Positions 10,535-20,542 of a stretch of DNA of 64,000 bases are shown here, piece by piece. This DNA comes from Micromonospora sp. R77 (GTDB taxonomy: Bacteria; Actinomycetota; Actinomycetes; Mycobacteriales; Micromonosporaceae). How positions within the stretch are numbered: the stretch's first letter is position 1; every line of letters starts with the position of its first letter. The position numbers were made by a program, and so were the translations under genes. Below the pieces are notes generated by a model. That model was not told where the DNA came from. It searched no databases and saw only the letters and a program-made list of their open reading frames with translations. The DNA lies in assembly GCF_022747945.1 (NCBI RefSeq), contig NZ_JALDST010000001.1, positions 1,922,001-1,986,000 of the forward strand, written 5' to 3'.

Positions 10535-10918
10535 ATGTCGAACGTACGTAGACTGCCCGGACCCATCGTCGATCTCTGGGACTGGCAGCGACTCGGTGCC
10601 TGCCGGGGGCGGGACAGCGCACAGTTCTTCCACCCCGACGGCGAGCGTGGCTCCTCGCGGCTGCGCCGCGAATCCGGCGCCAAGGCCGTCTGCGGTGCCT
10701 GCCCGGTGCGCGCCGAGTGCGCCGCGCACGCCCTCGCGGTCCGCGAGCCGTACGGGGTCTGGGGCGGGTTCAGCGAGTCGGAGCGGCTGCGGCTGCTCGC
10801 CGTCGGCTGGGAGGACACCGCCGACCGCCGGCAGGCCCGGGTCGACGTGGCCCGGCTGGAGGCCCGGCTGGGCCGCCCGCACAAGTCGACCGTGCCGGAC
10901 CAGCGCAAGATCGCCTGA
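10535..10918 (+). CDS. WhiB-family iron-sulfur transcription factor
   Basis: The 127-residue protein has the four Cys ligands of the WhiB [4Fe-4S] cluster: one in LGACRGRD, then CGACPVRAEC (CxxC and CxxxxxC). The downstream YGVWGGFSE turn binds the sigma factor region in characterised members, and a basic C-terminal tail can contact DNA. WhiB proteins act with the principal sigma factor and respond to redox or nitric oxide. ATG 10535 follows GAGGAGG (10521-10527). Its place between the guaB genes and groEL matches whiB3 in M. tuberculosis, but orthology is an inference. The stop codon is the first unit of a TGACC tandem repeat and a terminator follows. Confidence 0.93.
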   Translation: MSNVRRLPGPIVDLWDWQRLGACRGRDSAQFFHPDGERGSSRLRRESGAKAVCGACPVRAECAAHALAVREPYGVWGGFSESERLRLLAVGWEDTADRRQARVDVARLEARLGRPHKSTVPDQRKIA

Positions 10919-10940
10919 CCTGACCTGACCTGACCTGACC
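10916..10940 (+). repeat. TGACC pentanucleotide repeat, five copies, starting at the stop codon
   Basis: Five exact tandem TGACC units; the first three bases are the stop codon of the WhiB-like gene. It directly abuts the terminator hairpin. Copy-number change would not alter the protein. Confidence 0.85.
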
Positions 10941-10973
10941 GACGCCGCGCCCCGGGTTCCGGGGCGCGGCGTC
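10941..10973 (+). terminator. Perfect terminator hairpin after the whiB-like gene
   Basis: GACGCCGCGCCCCGG (10941-10955), a 3-base loop GTT, then the exact inverse (10959-10973). It lies between the convergent WhiB-like and DUF998 genes and can serve both. No U-tract follows, as usual in high-GC actinobacteria. Confidence 0.85.
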
Positions 10974-11007
10974 GTCGTCCGCACCAGGGTGCCCGGGCCC
11001 GGTCCGG

Positions 11008-11646
11008 TCACTCCGGGGCGGGCCGCTCGTGGACGACCAGCCCGAGCAGCACGATCCAGCAGAACAACGGGAACACGGCGACCCGTTCCAGGCCACCGAC
11101 GCCGAAGCCGAGATCCACCTGGGCCAGGAATAACACCACCCCCACCGCCCCGGTCAGCCCCAGCGTGAGACTCGGTCGACGCAGCCGGCCCAGCACCGCC
11201 GACCGTCGGGCCAGGGCGGCCACCAGCATGGCGACGTTGCCCAGCACGAAGATCAGCACGGCGCCCAGAAAATGGGTCTCCTCGTCCACGTCGGCCGGGT
11301 AGGCCCCCACCAGCACGTACCCGGCGGCAGCGGCGACGGTCGACAGTTGGGCGACCCGGACCGACGCCCCCCGGCCCAGGGCCGACCAGGTGAGGAGCAC
11401 CCCCAGCGCCAACAGGATCCCGGTGACCACCAGGCTGCCGTTCATCACCGCGTGCCACGGCGAGCAGACCTGGCGTGGCCGGCTGGTGTCCCACCGGCCG
11501 CACGTGACGTTTCCCAGGTCACTGATGTTGTGCAGGGCCCAGCTGTACGGCGGTTCCCGCCAGCCGAGCCCGACGACGACGTTGGCGGCGCCGAACAGCG
11601 CGGTGGTGAGCAGCCAGCAGCGGGCACCCAGGCGGTTCACAGGCAT
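11008..11646 (-). CDS. DUF998-family integral membrane protein
   Basis: A 212-residue protein with about six membrane helices and the family signature PPYSWALHNISDLGNVTCG in the first loop, which also carries a Cys and a second nearby Cys (RQVCSPWHAVMNG). Function in this family is unknown. ATG 11646 is the natural start, since the first helix begins within ten residues. It is divergent from the sensor kinase gene with 133 bases between starts. There is no sign of catalytic residues beyond the conserved loop. Confidence 0.82.
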   Translation of the reverse strand: MPVNRLGARCWLLTTALFGAANVVVGLGWREPPYSWALHNISDLGNVTCGRWDTSRPRQVCSPWHAVMNGSLVVTGILLALGVLLTWSALGRGASVRVAQLSTVAAAAGYVLVGAYPADVDEETHFLGAVLIFVLGNVAMLVAALARRSAVLGRLRRPSLTLGLTGAVGVVLFLAQVDLGFGVGGLERVAVFPLFCWIVLLGLVVHERPAPE

Positions 11647-11766
11647 ACCGACACCTCACCGCGGCGGGACCGGGCCACGCACGCCTGCTGGTCGGCCTCA
11701 TCGAGGTAGTGACAGGCATACCCGCACAGTGGGCCCATGCGGCTGGGCCGGGGCGCGGGTCCCGCC

Positions 11767-11772
11767 TAGCGT
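11767..11772 (+). promoter_or_regulatory. -10 element of a leaderless promoter
   Basis: TAGCGT at 11767-11772 is followed, seven bases later, by the ATG of the sensor kinase gene, and no Shine-Dalgarno sequence is present. The spacing predicts transcription starting at the A of the start codon. No convincing -35 is seen. Confidence 0.5.
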
Positions 11773-11779
11773 CGACGAC

Positions 11780-13069
11780 ATGACGCCGACCCGACCTGCG
11801 CACCTGGCCGACGCACTGCGCCGACCCGGCTACCTGATCTCGGCCTGGCCGTGGCGCGCGCTGGCCTATCTGATCACCACCGTGCCGCTCGCCGGGGTGC
11901 TCGCCACCGGCCCGCTCGTCGTCGCGGCGCCCCTGCTGGCGGCCGTCAACGGGGTACGGCAGCGGACCAATCCGGTCTCGCCGGCGCTGGTGGCGTTCCT
12001 CCTCGCTGGCGCCCTGCTGGTGCTGGCCCTGGCGCCGCTGGTGGGCGCGCCGGTGGCCGCGCTGGAACGGTGGCGGCTCGGCCTGGTGGACGACCGTCCG
12101 CTGCCGGGGCAGCCCTGGCGAGGGCTCGCCGCCCGCTACACCACCGCCGCCGCCTGGTGGGAGGCCGGGTACGCCTTCCTCCTGGGCGCGGTGGTGCCCG
12201 TCGCGTACTGGACCGCCGCCCTGCTGGTGGCCCTCGACCTCATGCTGGTGGCCAGCCCGTGGCTGGCCGACGACACCGACCCGATCGTCCTGGTCTGGAC
12301 GACCGTCGACCGGCCCGACCAGGCGATCCCGTACGCGGTGCTCGGCGTGCTGCTCCTCCCGGTGCTCTGGTACGGGCTCGGGGCGCTGGCCGCCGCCCAG
12401 GGCGCGGCGGCCCGGTGGCTGCTCGGCCGGCCCGGCGACCTGGCGCTGCGCGAGGTCAACCGGTCCCGGACCCGCCTGGTCACCGCGTACGAGGCCGAGC
12501 GACGGCGCATCGAACGCGACGTGCACGACGGCGTGCAGCCCCGGCTGACCAGCCTGACCCTCCAGCTCGGCCTGGCCCGGCTGGACGTGGCCGAGGACTC
12601 GCCCGCCGCACGTCCGCTCGCCGTCGCGCACGGCCAGGCCACCGAGTTGATGGCGGTGCTCCGGCAGGTGGTGCACGGGATCCGCCCGCAGAGCCTCACC
12701 GACCTCGGCCTGGCCGGCGCGGTCCGGGAGCTGGCCGGCGAGGCCGCCGTCCCGGTCACCGTCCACGTCGACCTCGACCCGCCCCCGCCCGACCTGGTGG
12801 AGACCACCGCCTACTACGTGGTGTCCGAGTGCCTGGGCAACGTCGCACGGCACGCCGGGGCGACCCGCGCCGAGGTCCGGCTCGCCCGGTCCGGCGACCG
12901 GCTCGTGGTGGAGGTGTCCGACGACGGCCGGGGCGGTGCCGACCCGGCCCGGGGCACCGGCCTGACCGGTCTGGCCGACCGGGTCGCCGCCGCCGACGGG
13001 CGACTGCTGCTGGCCAGCCCGCCCGGTGGGCCTACGCTGGTCCGGGTGGAGCTGCCGTGCCGCCGGTGA
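11780..13069 (+). CDS. Two-component sensor histidine kinase (HisKA_3 type)
   Basis: The 429-residue kinase has about four membrane segments in the first 220 residues, then the phosphorylation helix EAERRRIERDVHDGVQPRLT with its His, and an HATPase domain with ECLGNVARHAGATRAEV, DDGRGGADPARGTGLTGLAD. The start is ATG 11780, placed by the leaderless promoter; the frame is open upstream but the extra sequence looks non-coding. Its stop overlaps the response regulator start, so the two form an operon. The signal is unknown. Confidence 0.92.
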   Translation: MTPTRPAHLADALRRPGYLISAWPWRALAYLITTVPLAGVLATGPLVVAAPLLAAVNGVRQRTNPVSPALVAFLLAGALLVLALAPLVGAPVAALERWRLGLVDDRPLPGQPWRGLAARYTTAAAWWEAGYAFLLGAVVPVAYWTAALLVALDLMLVASPWLADDTDPIVLVWTTVDRPDQAIPYAVLGVLLLPVLWYGLGALAAAQGAAARWLLGRPGDLALREVNRSRTRLVTAYEAERRRIERDVHDGVQPRLTSLTLQLGLARLDVAEDSPAARPLAVAHGQATELMAVLRQVVHGIRPQSLTDLGLAGAVRELAGEAAVPVTVHVDLDPPPPDLVETTAYYVVSECLGNVARHAGATRAEVRLARSGDRLVVEVSDDGRGGADPARGTGLTGLADRVAAADGRLLLASPPGGPTLVRVELPCRR

Positions 13070-13740
13070 CCCGCGTCGTGCTCGCCGAGGACCAGGTCCT
13101 CCTGCGGGAAGGTCTGGTCGGCCTGCTGGCGAGGTTCGGCTTCGAGGTGCTGGCCGCCGTCGGTTCCGCGCCGGAACTGCTGGCGGCGGTCCGCGCGCAC
13201 CGGCCCGACCTGGTGGTGACCGACATCCGCATGCCGCCACTGCACCGCGAGGACGGCCTGCGGGCGGCCGTCACGCTGCGCGCCGAGCGGCCCGACCTGG
13301 CGGTGGTGGTGCTCAGCCAGTACGTGCAGACGGAGTACGCCTCCGCGCTGCTCGACAGCGGCGACGGCCGGCGCGTCGGCTACCTGCTCAAGGACCGCGT
13401 CGCGGAGATCGCCGACTTCGTGGACACCCTGCGCACGGTCACCGCCGGCGGCACCGTCATCGACCCCGAGGTCGTACGCCGGCTGTTGCACCGCCCTCGG
13501 GACCCGCTCGCCGCGCTCTCCCCCCGCGAGCGGGAGGTGCTGGTGCTGGTCGCCGAGGGCCGCTCCAACGCGGCGATCGCCGCCCGGCTGCACGTCACCG
13601 AGGCGGCGGTCGGCAAGCACGTCGGCAACATCCTCACCAAGCTCGGCCTGCTGCCCAGCGACGACAGCAACCGCCGGGTGCTGGCGGTGCTCACCTATCT
13701 GCGCGCCGGCTCCGACCGGACCCCGCTCAGCGGACGGTGA
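13057..13740 (+). CDS. NarL-family response regulator
   Basis: A receiver domain with LAEDQVLLREGL, the Asp in VVTDIRMPP and the Lys in GYLLKDRV is followed by a LuxR-type DNA-binding domain (LSPREREVLVLVAEGRSNAA, VGKHVGNILTKLGL). All phosphorelay residues are present. GTG 13057 is chosen because GGTGGAG (13045-13051) is five bases upstream; GTG 13066 would make a tighter overlap with the kinase stop but has poor spacing. It is coupled to the kinase before it, and its 3' end overlaps the convergent molybdoenzyme gene by 14 bases. Regulated genes are not evident. Confidence 0.92.
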   Translation: MPPVTRVVLAEDQVLLREGLVGLLARFGFEVLAAVGSAPELLAAVRAHRPDLVVTDIRMPPLHREDGLRAAVTLRAERPDLAVVVLSQYVQTEYASALLDSGDGRRVGYLLKDRVAEIADFVDTLRTVTAGGTVIDPEVVRRLLHRPRDPLAALSPREREVLVLVAEGRSNAAIAARLHVTEAAVGKHVGNILTKLGLLPSDDSNRRVLAVLTYLRAGSDRTPLSGR

Positions 13741-15331
13741 CCTTGACGGTGTGCCAGCCGGTCGCGCCGTCCGGCGCGACCGGACGCCGCTGCTCGGGCT
13801 GGGTCACGCCGTCGGCATCGGTCGCCCGGACCTGGAGGGTGTGCTCGCCGGGAGTGGCGTCCCACCGCCAGGACCACTGCACCCAGGTGTCCACGGAGAC
13901 CGTCCGGGCGAGCGTCGCCTCCCGCCACGGGCCACCGTCGACGCGTACCTCGACCCGGCGGACGCCCACGTGCTGGGCCCAGGCCACCCCGGCGACCGTC
14001 ACCGGGCCGGCGGCCAGCCGGTTGCGGGGGCGGGGCGCGTCGATCCGGGACTGGGTCTTGATCGGCCCCTGGGCGGACCACCCGCGCGGCACCCAGTACG
14101 CGTCGAAGTCGGCGAAGCTGGTCAGCTCCAGCTCGGTCACCCACTTGCAGGCCGAGACGTACCCGTACAGCCCGGGCACCACCATCCGGACCGGGAAGCC
14201 GTGCTCGACCGGCAGCGGCTCGCCGTTCATGCCGACGGCGAGCAGCGCGTCCCGCCCGTCGCGCAGCACCGCCGTCGGGGTGCCGCAGGTCCAGCCGTCG
14301 ACCGAGCGGCCCACCACCTGGTCCGCGCCCTCCTCCGGCTCCGCCTCGTCCAGCAGCTCCTTGATCGGCACGCCCAGCCAGCGGGCGTTGCCGATCAGGT
14401 CGCCGCCGACCTCGTTGGAGACGCAGGCCAGCGTCACGTACCGCTCGACCATCGGCCGGGCGAGCAGGTCGGCGAAGCTCAACTCGATCGGTCTGCGTAC
14501 CCGCCCGTGAATGCGCAGCCGCCAGGTCGTCGGGTCCACCTGCGGGACCACCAGCGCGGTGTCGATCCGGTAGAAGTCGGCGTTCGGCGTCACGTAGGGG
14601 GCGAGCTGGGCGAGCCGCAGGTCCGCGCCGGCCGGGACGGGCGGGGCCGTCGCCGAGGCGGTGGGCAGCACGACGGCCTGTCGGGCACTGGAGACGCCCC
14701 GCCGGCCGGCCAGCCAGTGCCCGCCGAGCCCGGCCACGGCCGCCGCACCCAGCAGCGCGCCCGCCCCGGTCAGGAACCGCCGCCGCCCCTCCGGGTCCGG
14801 CTGTTCACCACCGGCCGGCACCGGCTCTGCGCCGCCGGGCGACGGCTCGGGGCGGCCCGGGGGCACCGGGCTCGGGGGTGACCAGGACCAGATGTGTGGT
14901 TGCAGCGGGCCGGCCAGGAGCAGCCAGAGGGTCAGCCCGCCCAGCGCCGCGCCGACCAGCGACGGCAGCGCGTCGAAGACGTTGGCGCCGGCCCGGGTGA
15001 CGGCCGCGGCCACCCCGAGGGCGGCGAACGCGGCGATGCCCGCCAGGCCGATCCACAGCCGGCGGGCCGCCAGCACGCCGAGCAGCGCGGCGACCGCCGC
15101 CAGCAGCAGCGCCGTCCCGACCAGCAGGGCGATCTTGTCGTACGTGCCGAAGACCGAGATGGCGAACTGTTTGACCGGCTCGGGGACGAGGTCGACGACC
15201 AGGCCACCGACGGCGATCAGCGGCGCCGAGCGGGGTCCGGTGAGGACCGCCACCGGCTCGGCCGCACCGATGGCCACGGCGGCGGCGGTGATCCCGGCCA
15301 GCGCGGCATGACCGCGGGAGATGCTGCTCAC
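13727..15331 (-). CDS. Membrane-anchored molybdopterin-dependent oxidoreductase (sulfite oxidase family)
   Basis: The 534-residue protein begins with about five membrane helices (1-165), followed by a basic RRRFLTGAGALLGAAAV segment that is Tat-like and crosses the membrane again, and an external molybdopterin domain. The Mo-ligand Cys is in TLACVSNEVGGDLIGNARW; GWSAQGPIKTQSRID precedes a C-terminal Mo-co dimerisation domain with an Ig-like fold (about 440-534). Members oxidise or reduce small substrates outside the membrane; the substrate here is unknown. GTG 15331 is chosen because homologous proteins start just before RGHAALAG; GTG 15367 and TTG 15370 are in-frame alternatives. Confidence 0.86.
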   Translation of the reverse strand: MSSISRGHAALAGITAAAVAIGAAEPVAVLTGPRSAPLIAVGGLVVDLVPEPVKQFAISVFGTYDKIALLVGTALLLAAVAALLGVLAARRLWIGLAGIAAFAALGVAAAVTRAGANVFDALPSLVGAALGGLTLWLLLAGPLQPHIWSWSPPSPVPPGRPEPSPGGAEPVPAGGEQPDPEGRRRFLTGAGALLGAAAVAGLGGHWLAGRRGVSSARQAVVLPTASATAPPVPAGADLRLAQLAPYVTPNADFYRIDTALVVPQVDPTTWRLRIHGRVRRPIELSFADLLARPMVERYVTLACVSNEVGGDLIGNARWLGVPIKELLDEAEPEEGADQVVGRSVDGWTCGTPTAVLRDGRDALLAVGMNGEPLPVEHGFPVRMVVPGLYGYVSACKWVTELELTSFADFDAYWVPRGWSAQGPIKTQSRIDAPRPRNRLAAGPVTVAGVAWAQHVGVRRVEVRVDGGPWREATLARTVSVDTWVQWSWRWDATPGEHTLQVRATDADGVTQPEQRRPVAPDGATGWHTVKVTVR

Positions 15332-15545
15332 CCCACCAGTCTTGTCGATCACCAGGACCGACGCCACCAATGTCAGCGTTCCGTAATCGGTTGCAGATCC
15401 GCCGGCCAGGTTTCAACTGCCGTCAGCGCCATTGGTCGCGCTCCGCACACGCGTCAGGAACCGTCCTGCCAAGAAGACAGGAAAGGGTGTCGAATCCACC
15501 GGCCTGATCCCGTATCTCCAGGTAGTGGGCCACCAACAGTACGCG

Positions 15546-15574
15546 TTGACACATGTGCATCCTTCGCTTAGGGT
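15546..15574 (+). promoter_or_regulatory. Near-consensus housekeeping promoter
   Basis: TTGACA (15546-15551), exactly 17 bases, then TAGGGT (15569-15574). This is the best match to the principal sigma factor promoter in the window. It is about 40 bases before the secreted-protein start, leaving room for a leader with GGGGAGG. Confidence 0.75.
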
Positions 15575-15612
15575 TCGAAGCACAAGGACACGTACGAACG
15601 GGGGAGGTTTCC

Positions 15613-15975
15613 TTGCAATTCATGAAGGCTGTCGCGGTGACTGGACTGGGAACCGTGTTGGGCGCCACGATGATTGCCACGCCGGCATTGGCGGCATCGT
15701 CGACCTGCCAGATCAAAAGCTCAACGAGCCCTTCCTGCGCAACGTCGTCGATTTCGCCGACCAGCTCGGGAACGGTCAACTGGAATGTAAGAAGCAATGT
15801 CAGGTGTTACTACGTGGTTAGGGACCGCACCACGGACACCGCGGTCAAGAGCGGATCGACCACGAGTAGCGCATATGGCACTGTCACCGGCCTTTCCACC
15901 ACTCACCTTTACCGGCTCGAATTGAGTAGCGGTTCTCAGCCGGCAGTCGGGTGCTACGGCACCATCGCCAGCTAG
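15613..15975 (+). CDS. Small secreted four-cysteine protein of unknown function
   Basis: The predicted 120-residue protein has a Sec signal peptide (QFMKAVAVTG, GLGTVLGATM, then ATPALA and cleavage before ASS), leaving about 93 mature residues rich in Ser and Thr with four Cys (in STCQ, PSCA, RCYY and GCYG), so two disulfides are possible. TTG 15613 is five bases from GGAGG (15603-15607); ATG 15622 is the alternative, with the same signal peptide. The coding sequence is visibly less G+C-rich than its neighbours. It has its own near-consensus promoter and a perfect 20-bp terminator, so it is an isolated, probably strongly expressed single-gene unit. I recognise no family. Confidence 0.72.
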   Translation: MQFMKAVAVTGLGTVLGATMIATPALAASSTCQIKSSTSPSCATSSISPTSSGTVNWNVRSNVRCYYVVRDRTTDTAVKSGSTTSSAYGTVTGLSTTHLYRLELSSGSQPAVGCYGTIAS

Positions 15976-16007
15976 CCATATCAACTGCTGTCACGTCGAC
16001 AGTCACA

Positions 16008-16051
16008 CACAATAATGCCCCGACAGCACACGCTGTCGGGGCATTATTGTG
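16008..16051 (+). terminator. Perfect 20-bp terminator hairpin
   Basis: CACAATAATGCCCCGACAGC (16008-16027), loop ACAC, exact inverse at 16032-16051. It ends in ATTATTGTG, giving a short U-rich tail. It follows the small secreted-protein gene. Confidence 0.9.
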
Positions 16052-16124
16052 ACTCGCCTACCGCTGCCGTCGGAACGAGCACCTCGTCAGGCGGCCCGTC
16101 GCGCCGCAGCCGACCGGAAAGACG

Positions 16125-16159
16125 TCAGGGCACACCGCCGAGCCGGCGGTGTGCCCTGA
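16125..16159 (-). terminator. Terminator hairpin after groEL
   Basis: TCAGGGCACACCGCC (16125-16139), loop GAGCC, and the exact inverse at 16145-16159, about 20 bases beyond the groEL stop codon on the minus strand. Confidence 0.85.
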
Positions 16160-16179
16160 TGGTGCCGTACGGCGTCGGG

Positions 16180-18199
<2,020 letters not shown>

Positions 18200-18339
18200 G
18201 GGCATACCCTCCTGGGGTACTTGGTTTCGTTGCCGAACGGCGAGCCGAACGGCGTCAATCTGCCACATGCCACCGGGCGGGGCCGTCGTCGCGGGTGCCG
18301 GTCCGCCTGGCGTTCAGCCTCCGGACCGAAGCCCGGAAG

Positions 18340-18366
18340 CTGGCACCCTCGATGCGAGAGTGCTAA
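18340..18366 (-). promoter_or_regulatory. Second, imperfect CIRCE (HrcA) operator
   Basis: The right half-site GAGTGCTAA (18358-18366) is perfect. The left half CTGGCACCC, nine bases away, matches TTAGCACTC at six of nine positions. It lies just downstream of the -10 of the groES promoter. Confidence 0.6.
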
Positions 18367-18370
18367 TCGC

Positions 18371-18399
18371 AGGTTATGCCTCGGCTAGCACTCCGTCAA
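18371..18399 (-). promoter_or_regulatory. groES-groEL promoter
   Basis: On the minus strand TTGACG (18399-18394), 17 bases, then TAACCT (18376-18371). It is bracketed by two CIRCE sites, one abutting the -35 and one at the expected transcription start. Confidence 0.75.
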
Positions 18400-18411
18400 G
18401 GAGAGTGCCAA
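18385..18411 (-). promoter_or_regulatory. CIRCE (HrcA) operator
   Basis: CTAGCACTC, nine bases, GAGTGCCAA: 16 of 18 positions match TTAGCACTC-N9-GAGTGCTAA. It overlaps the -35 of the groES promoter, so HrcA binding would block polymerase. Confidence 0.88.
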
Positions 18412-18514
18412 CGCACCACCCCTCGTGTCGCACTCACCCGCCGCCCGCGCCTCGGCGGCCGGGGCCCGGGCCGGCCGGTGCCGGGCGGTCCGGGCCGGCC
18501 GGGAGAATGGGGGC

Positions 18515-19741
18515 GTGGATCTGGACCAGTTCGGCGACCTGCGTACCCCCGAGGGGGTGGCCGCGCTCGCGACGGCCGCCGGGCTGGCCGGCGGCGACCC
18601 GCTGAACGCGGCGGCCCGGCTGCGCTCCACCGGGATCCCGGCCGACCTGGCCGCCGCCGCGCTCACCCAGGCGGAGCTGCGCCGCCGCGCGGTCGGCAAG
18701 TTCGGGCCGGACGCGGCCCGGATGTTCTTCACCCGCGCCGGGCTGGAGCAGGCCACCCGCCGGGTGGTCGCCGACCGGCGGGCCGCGCGGCTGCGGGCGG
18801 CCGGCGTGCGGACCCTCGCCGACCTCGGTTGCGGCCTCGGCGCGGACGCGCTGGCCGCGGCCCGCGCCGGCATCCGGGTGTACGGGGTGGAGGCCGACCC
18901 GACCACCGCCGCGATGGCCGCCGCGAACGCCGAGGCCGCCGGGCTGGCCGAGCTGTTCACCGTCGAGTGCGGGGACGCGACCGCGTTCGACGTGACCCGG
19001 GTGGAGGCGGTCTTCTGCGACCCGGCGCGCCGGAAGGCCGGCACCGGCCGGCGGATCTTCGACCCGAACTCCTACTCGCCGCCGTGGGACTTCGTCACCG
19101 GGCTGGCCAAGCGGGTGCCGTACCCGGTGGTGAAGGTGGCGCCGGGGTTGGACCACGCGCTGATCCCGGCCGGCGCGGAGGCGGAGTGGGTCAGCGTCGA
19201 CGGCGACCTGGTCGAGGCCACCCTCTGGTGCGGCCGGCTGGCCGAACTCCCCCGCCGCGCCACCCTGCTCCGCGAGAAGGAACGGCCGGCTGCCGACGCC
19301 GCCGGCAGCGGAGGGAACCGCGCCCACCAGCTCACCGGCGACGGGGACGCCGAGGCGGCCGTCGGGCCGGTCCGGCGCTTCCTGTACGACCCGGACCCGG
19401 CGGTGGTCCGCGCGCACCTCGTGGCCGAGCTGGCCGGGGAGCTGGACGCCACCCTGGGCGACCCGACCATCGCCTACCTCTACGCGGACACCGCCGTCCC
19501 GACCCCGTTCGCCCGCTGCCTGGAGGTCACCGACGTGCTGCCGTTCTCGCTGAAGCGGCTGCGCGCGCTGCTGCGGGACCGCCGGGTGGGCCGGGTGGAG
19601 ATCCTCAAGCGCGGGTCGGCACTGGAGCCCGAGCAGCTGCGGCGGGACCTGCGGCTGGCCGGCGACGCGGCGGCGAGCCTGGTGCTGACCCGGGTGGCCG
19701 GTGCGCCGACGGTGCTGGTCGGCCGACCGGTGGCCGGCTGA
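18515..19741 (+). CDS. Class I SAM-dependent methyltransferase with THUMP-like C terminus
   Basis: The 408-residue protein has an N-terminal helical part, a Rossmann methyltransferase core (about 90-250) with LADLGCGLGADALAAA and GVEADPTTAAMA binding SAM, the catalytic-loop motif CDPARR, and a C-terminal THUMP-like domain (about 330-408; LKRLRALLRDRRVGRVEI). Such proteins are conserved in actinobacteria and probably act on RNA, but the substrate is not established. GTG 18515 starts right before DLDQFGDLRTPEG; the frame is open 90 bases further up, but that sequence is Ala/Arg-rich and looks non-coding. It is divergent from groES. Confidence 0.85.
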   Translation: MDLDQFGDLRTPEGVAALATAAGLAGGDPLNAAARLRSTGIPADLAAAALTQAELRRRAVGKFGPDAARMFFTRAGLEQATRRVVADRRAARLRAAGVRTLADLGCGLGADALAAARAGIRVYGVEADPTTAAMAAANAEAAGLAELFTVECGDATAFDVTRVEAVFCDPARRKAGTGRRIFDPNSYSPPWDFVTGLAKRVPYPVVKVAPGLDHALIPAGAEAEWVSVDGDLVEATLWCGRLAELPRRATLLREKERPAADAAGSGGNRAHQLTGDGDAEAAVGPVRRFLYDPDPAVVRAHLVAELAGELDATLGDPTIAYLYADTAVPTPFARCLEVTDVLPFSLKRLRALLRDRRVGRVEILKRGSALEPEQLRRDLRLAGDAAASLVLTRVAGAPTVLVGRPVAG

Positions 19742-19784
19742 TTTTCGACTCGCCCGCCGGCCGGGCCCGGGTTAGCTTGTCGGC

Positions 19785-20267
19785 ATGGCGGGACAGGGCA
19801 CTCCGGCGACGGCGCTGCTGACCAAGCGGAAGATCAGCCACAGCACCCACCCGTACGACGTGTCGCCGGACGCGCCGAACTACGGCGCGCTGGTCGCGGC
19901 GGCCCTCGGGGTGCCCCCGGAGCGGGTGTTCAAGTCGCTGGTCACCGAGGTCGACGGCGCGCTGACGGTGGCCGTCGTCCCGGTCACCGGCGAGCTGGAC
20001 CTCAAGGCGCTGGCCGCCGCCGTCGGCGGCAAGCGGGCCACCATGGCCGACCGCACGGTCGCCGAGCGGGCCACCGGCTATGTCCGCGGCGGCATCAGCC
20101 CGCTCGGCCAGCGCCGCCGCCTCCCCACCGTCCTCGACGCCTCGGCCCTGGCCCACCCGACCATCTACGTCTCGGCCGGCCGCCGCGGCCTCCAACTCCA
20201 ACTCGCCCCCACCGACCTGATCACCCTCACCGACGCCCTGACGGCCCCCCTCTCCACCACCCTCTGA
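19785..20267 (+). CDS. ybaK: YbaK-type Cys-tRNA(Pro) deacylase
   Basis: A 160-residue single-domain protein of the YbaK/EbsC group, which removes cysteine wrongly attached to proline tRNA. Seen are TPATALLTKRKISHSTHPY, the catalytic-site Lys in RVFKSLV, VPVTGELDLKALAAAVGGKR and GYVRGGISPLGQ. Length and order match the family. ATG 19785 has a -10-like TAGCTT at 19773-19778, six bases before it, and no ribosome binding site, so translation is probably leaderless. It is followed by a palindromic repeat. Confidence 0.92.
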   Translation: MAGQGTPATALLTKRKISHSTHPYDVSPDAPNYGALVAAALGVPPERVFKSLVTEVDGALTVAVVPVTGELDLKALAAAVGGKRATMADRTVAERATGYVRGGISPLGQRRRLPTVLDASALAHPTIYVSAGRRGLQLQLAPTDLITLTDALTAPLSTTL

Positions 20268-20286
20268 CCTCCCCCCTCCGTCGCGT

Positions 20287-20343
20287 CGATCATGAGGTTG
20301 ACGGCGCCACGGGAGATCGGGACCGCCGCCAATCCCATGATCG
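20287..20343. repeat. Palindromic repeat element, GATCATG family, copy 2
   Basis: CGATCATGAGGTTGACGGC (20287-20305) is repeated inverted at 20325-20343 with three mismatches. The outer CGATCATG is shared with the element at 5993-6066. It lies about 20 bases after ybaK and may double as a terminator. Confidence 0.7.
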
Positions 20344-20366
20344 CCGGGCGACCACCAGCGCTCCCG

Positions 20367-20382
20367 TGGGAAGCGCTCTCTG
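20367..20382. promoter_or_regulatory. Candidate LacI-type operator before the sugar importer
   Basis: TGGGAAGCGCTCTCTG has the AGCGCT core of LacI-family operators and matches the perfect palindrome before the pectate lyase gene (25139-25154) at 12 of 16 positions. A TTGTT-N9-AACAA dyad also lies nearby, at 20418-20436. Confidence 0.4.
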
Positions 20383-20542
20383 CGGGATGGCGCGGGGGTG
20401 ACAACCGCGTTGCTGAATTGTTACCGCTGCCAACAAACTTCTGACCTCGGCAGTCTTGCGCGTCCGCTGTGATCCGGAATACGTTGCCGGACACAACAAA
20501 ACACCGGTTCAGACTCCCCCACCCCCGAAAGGACCCGTGCAG

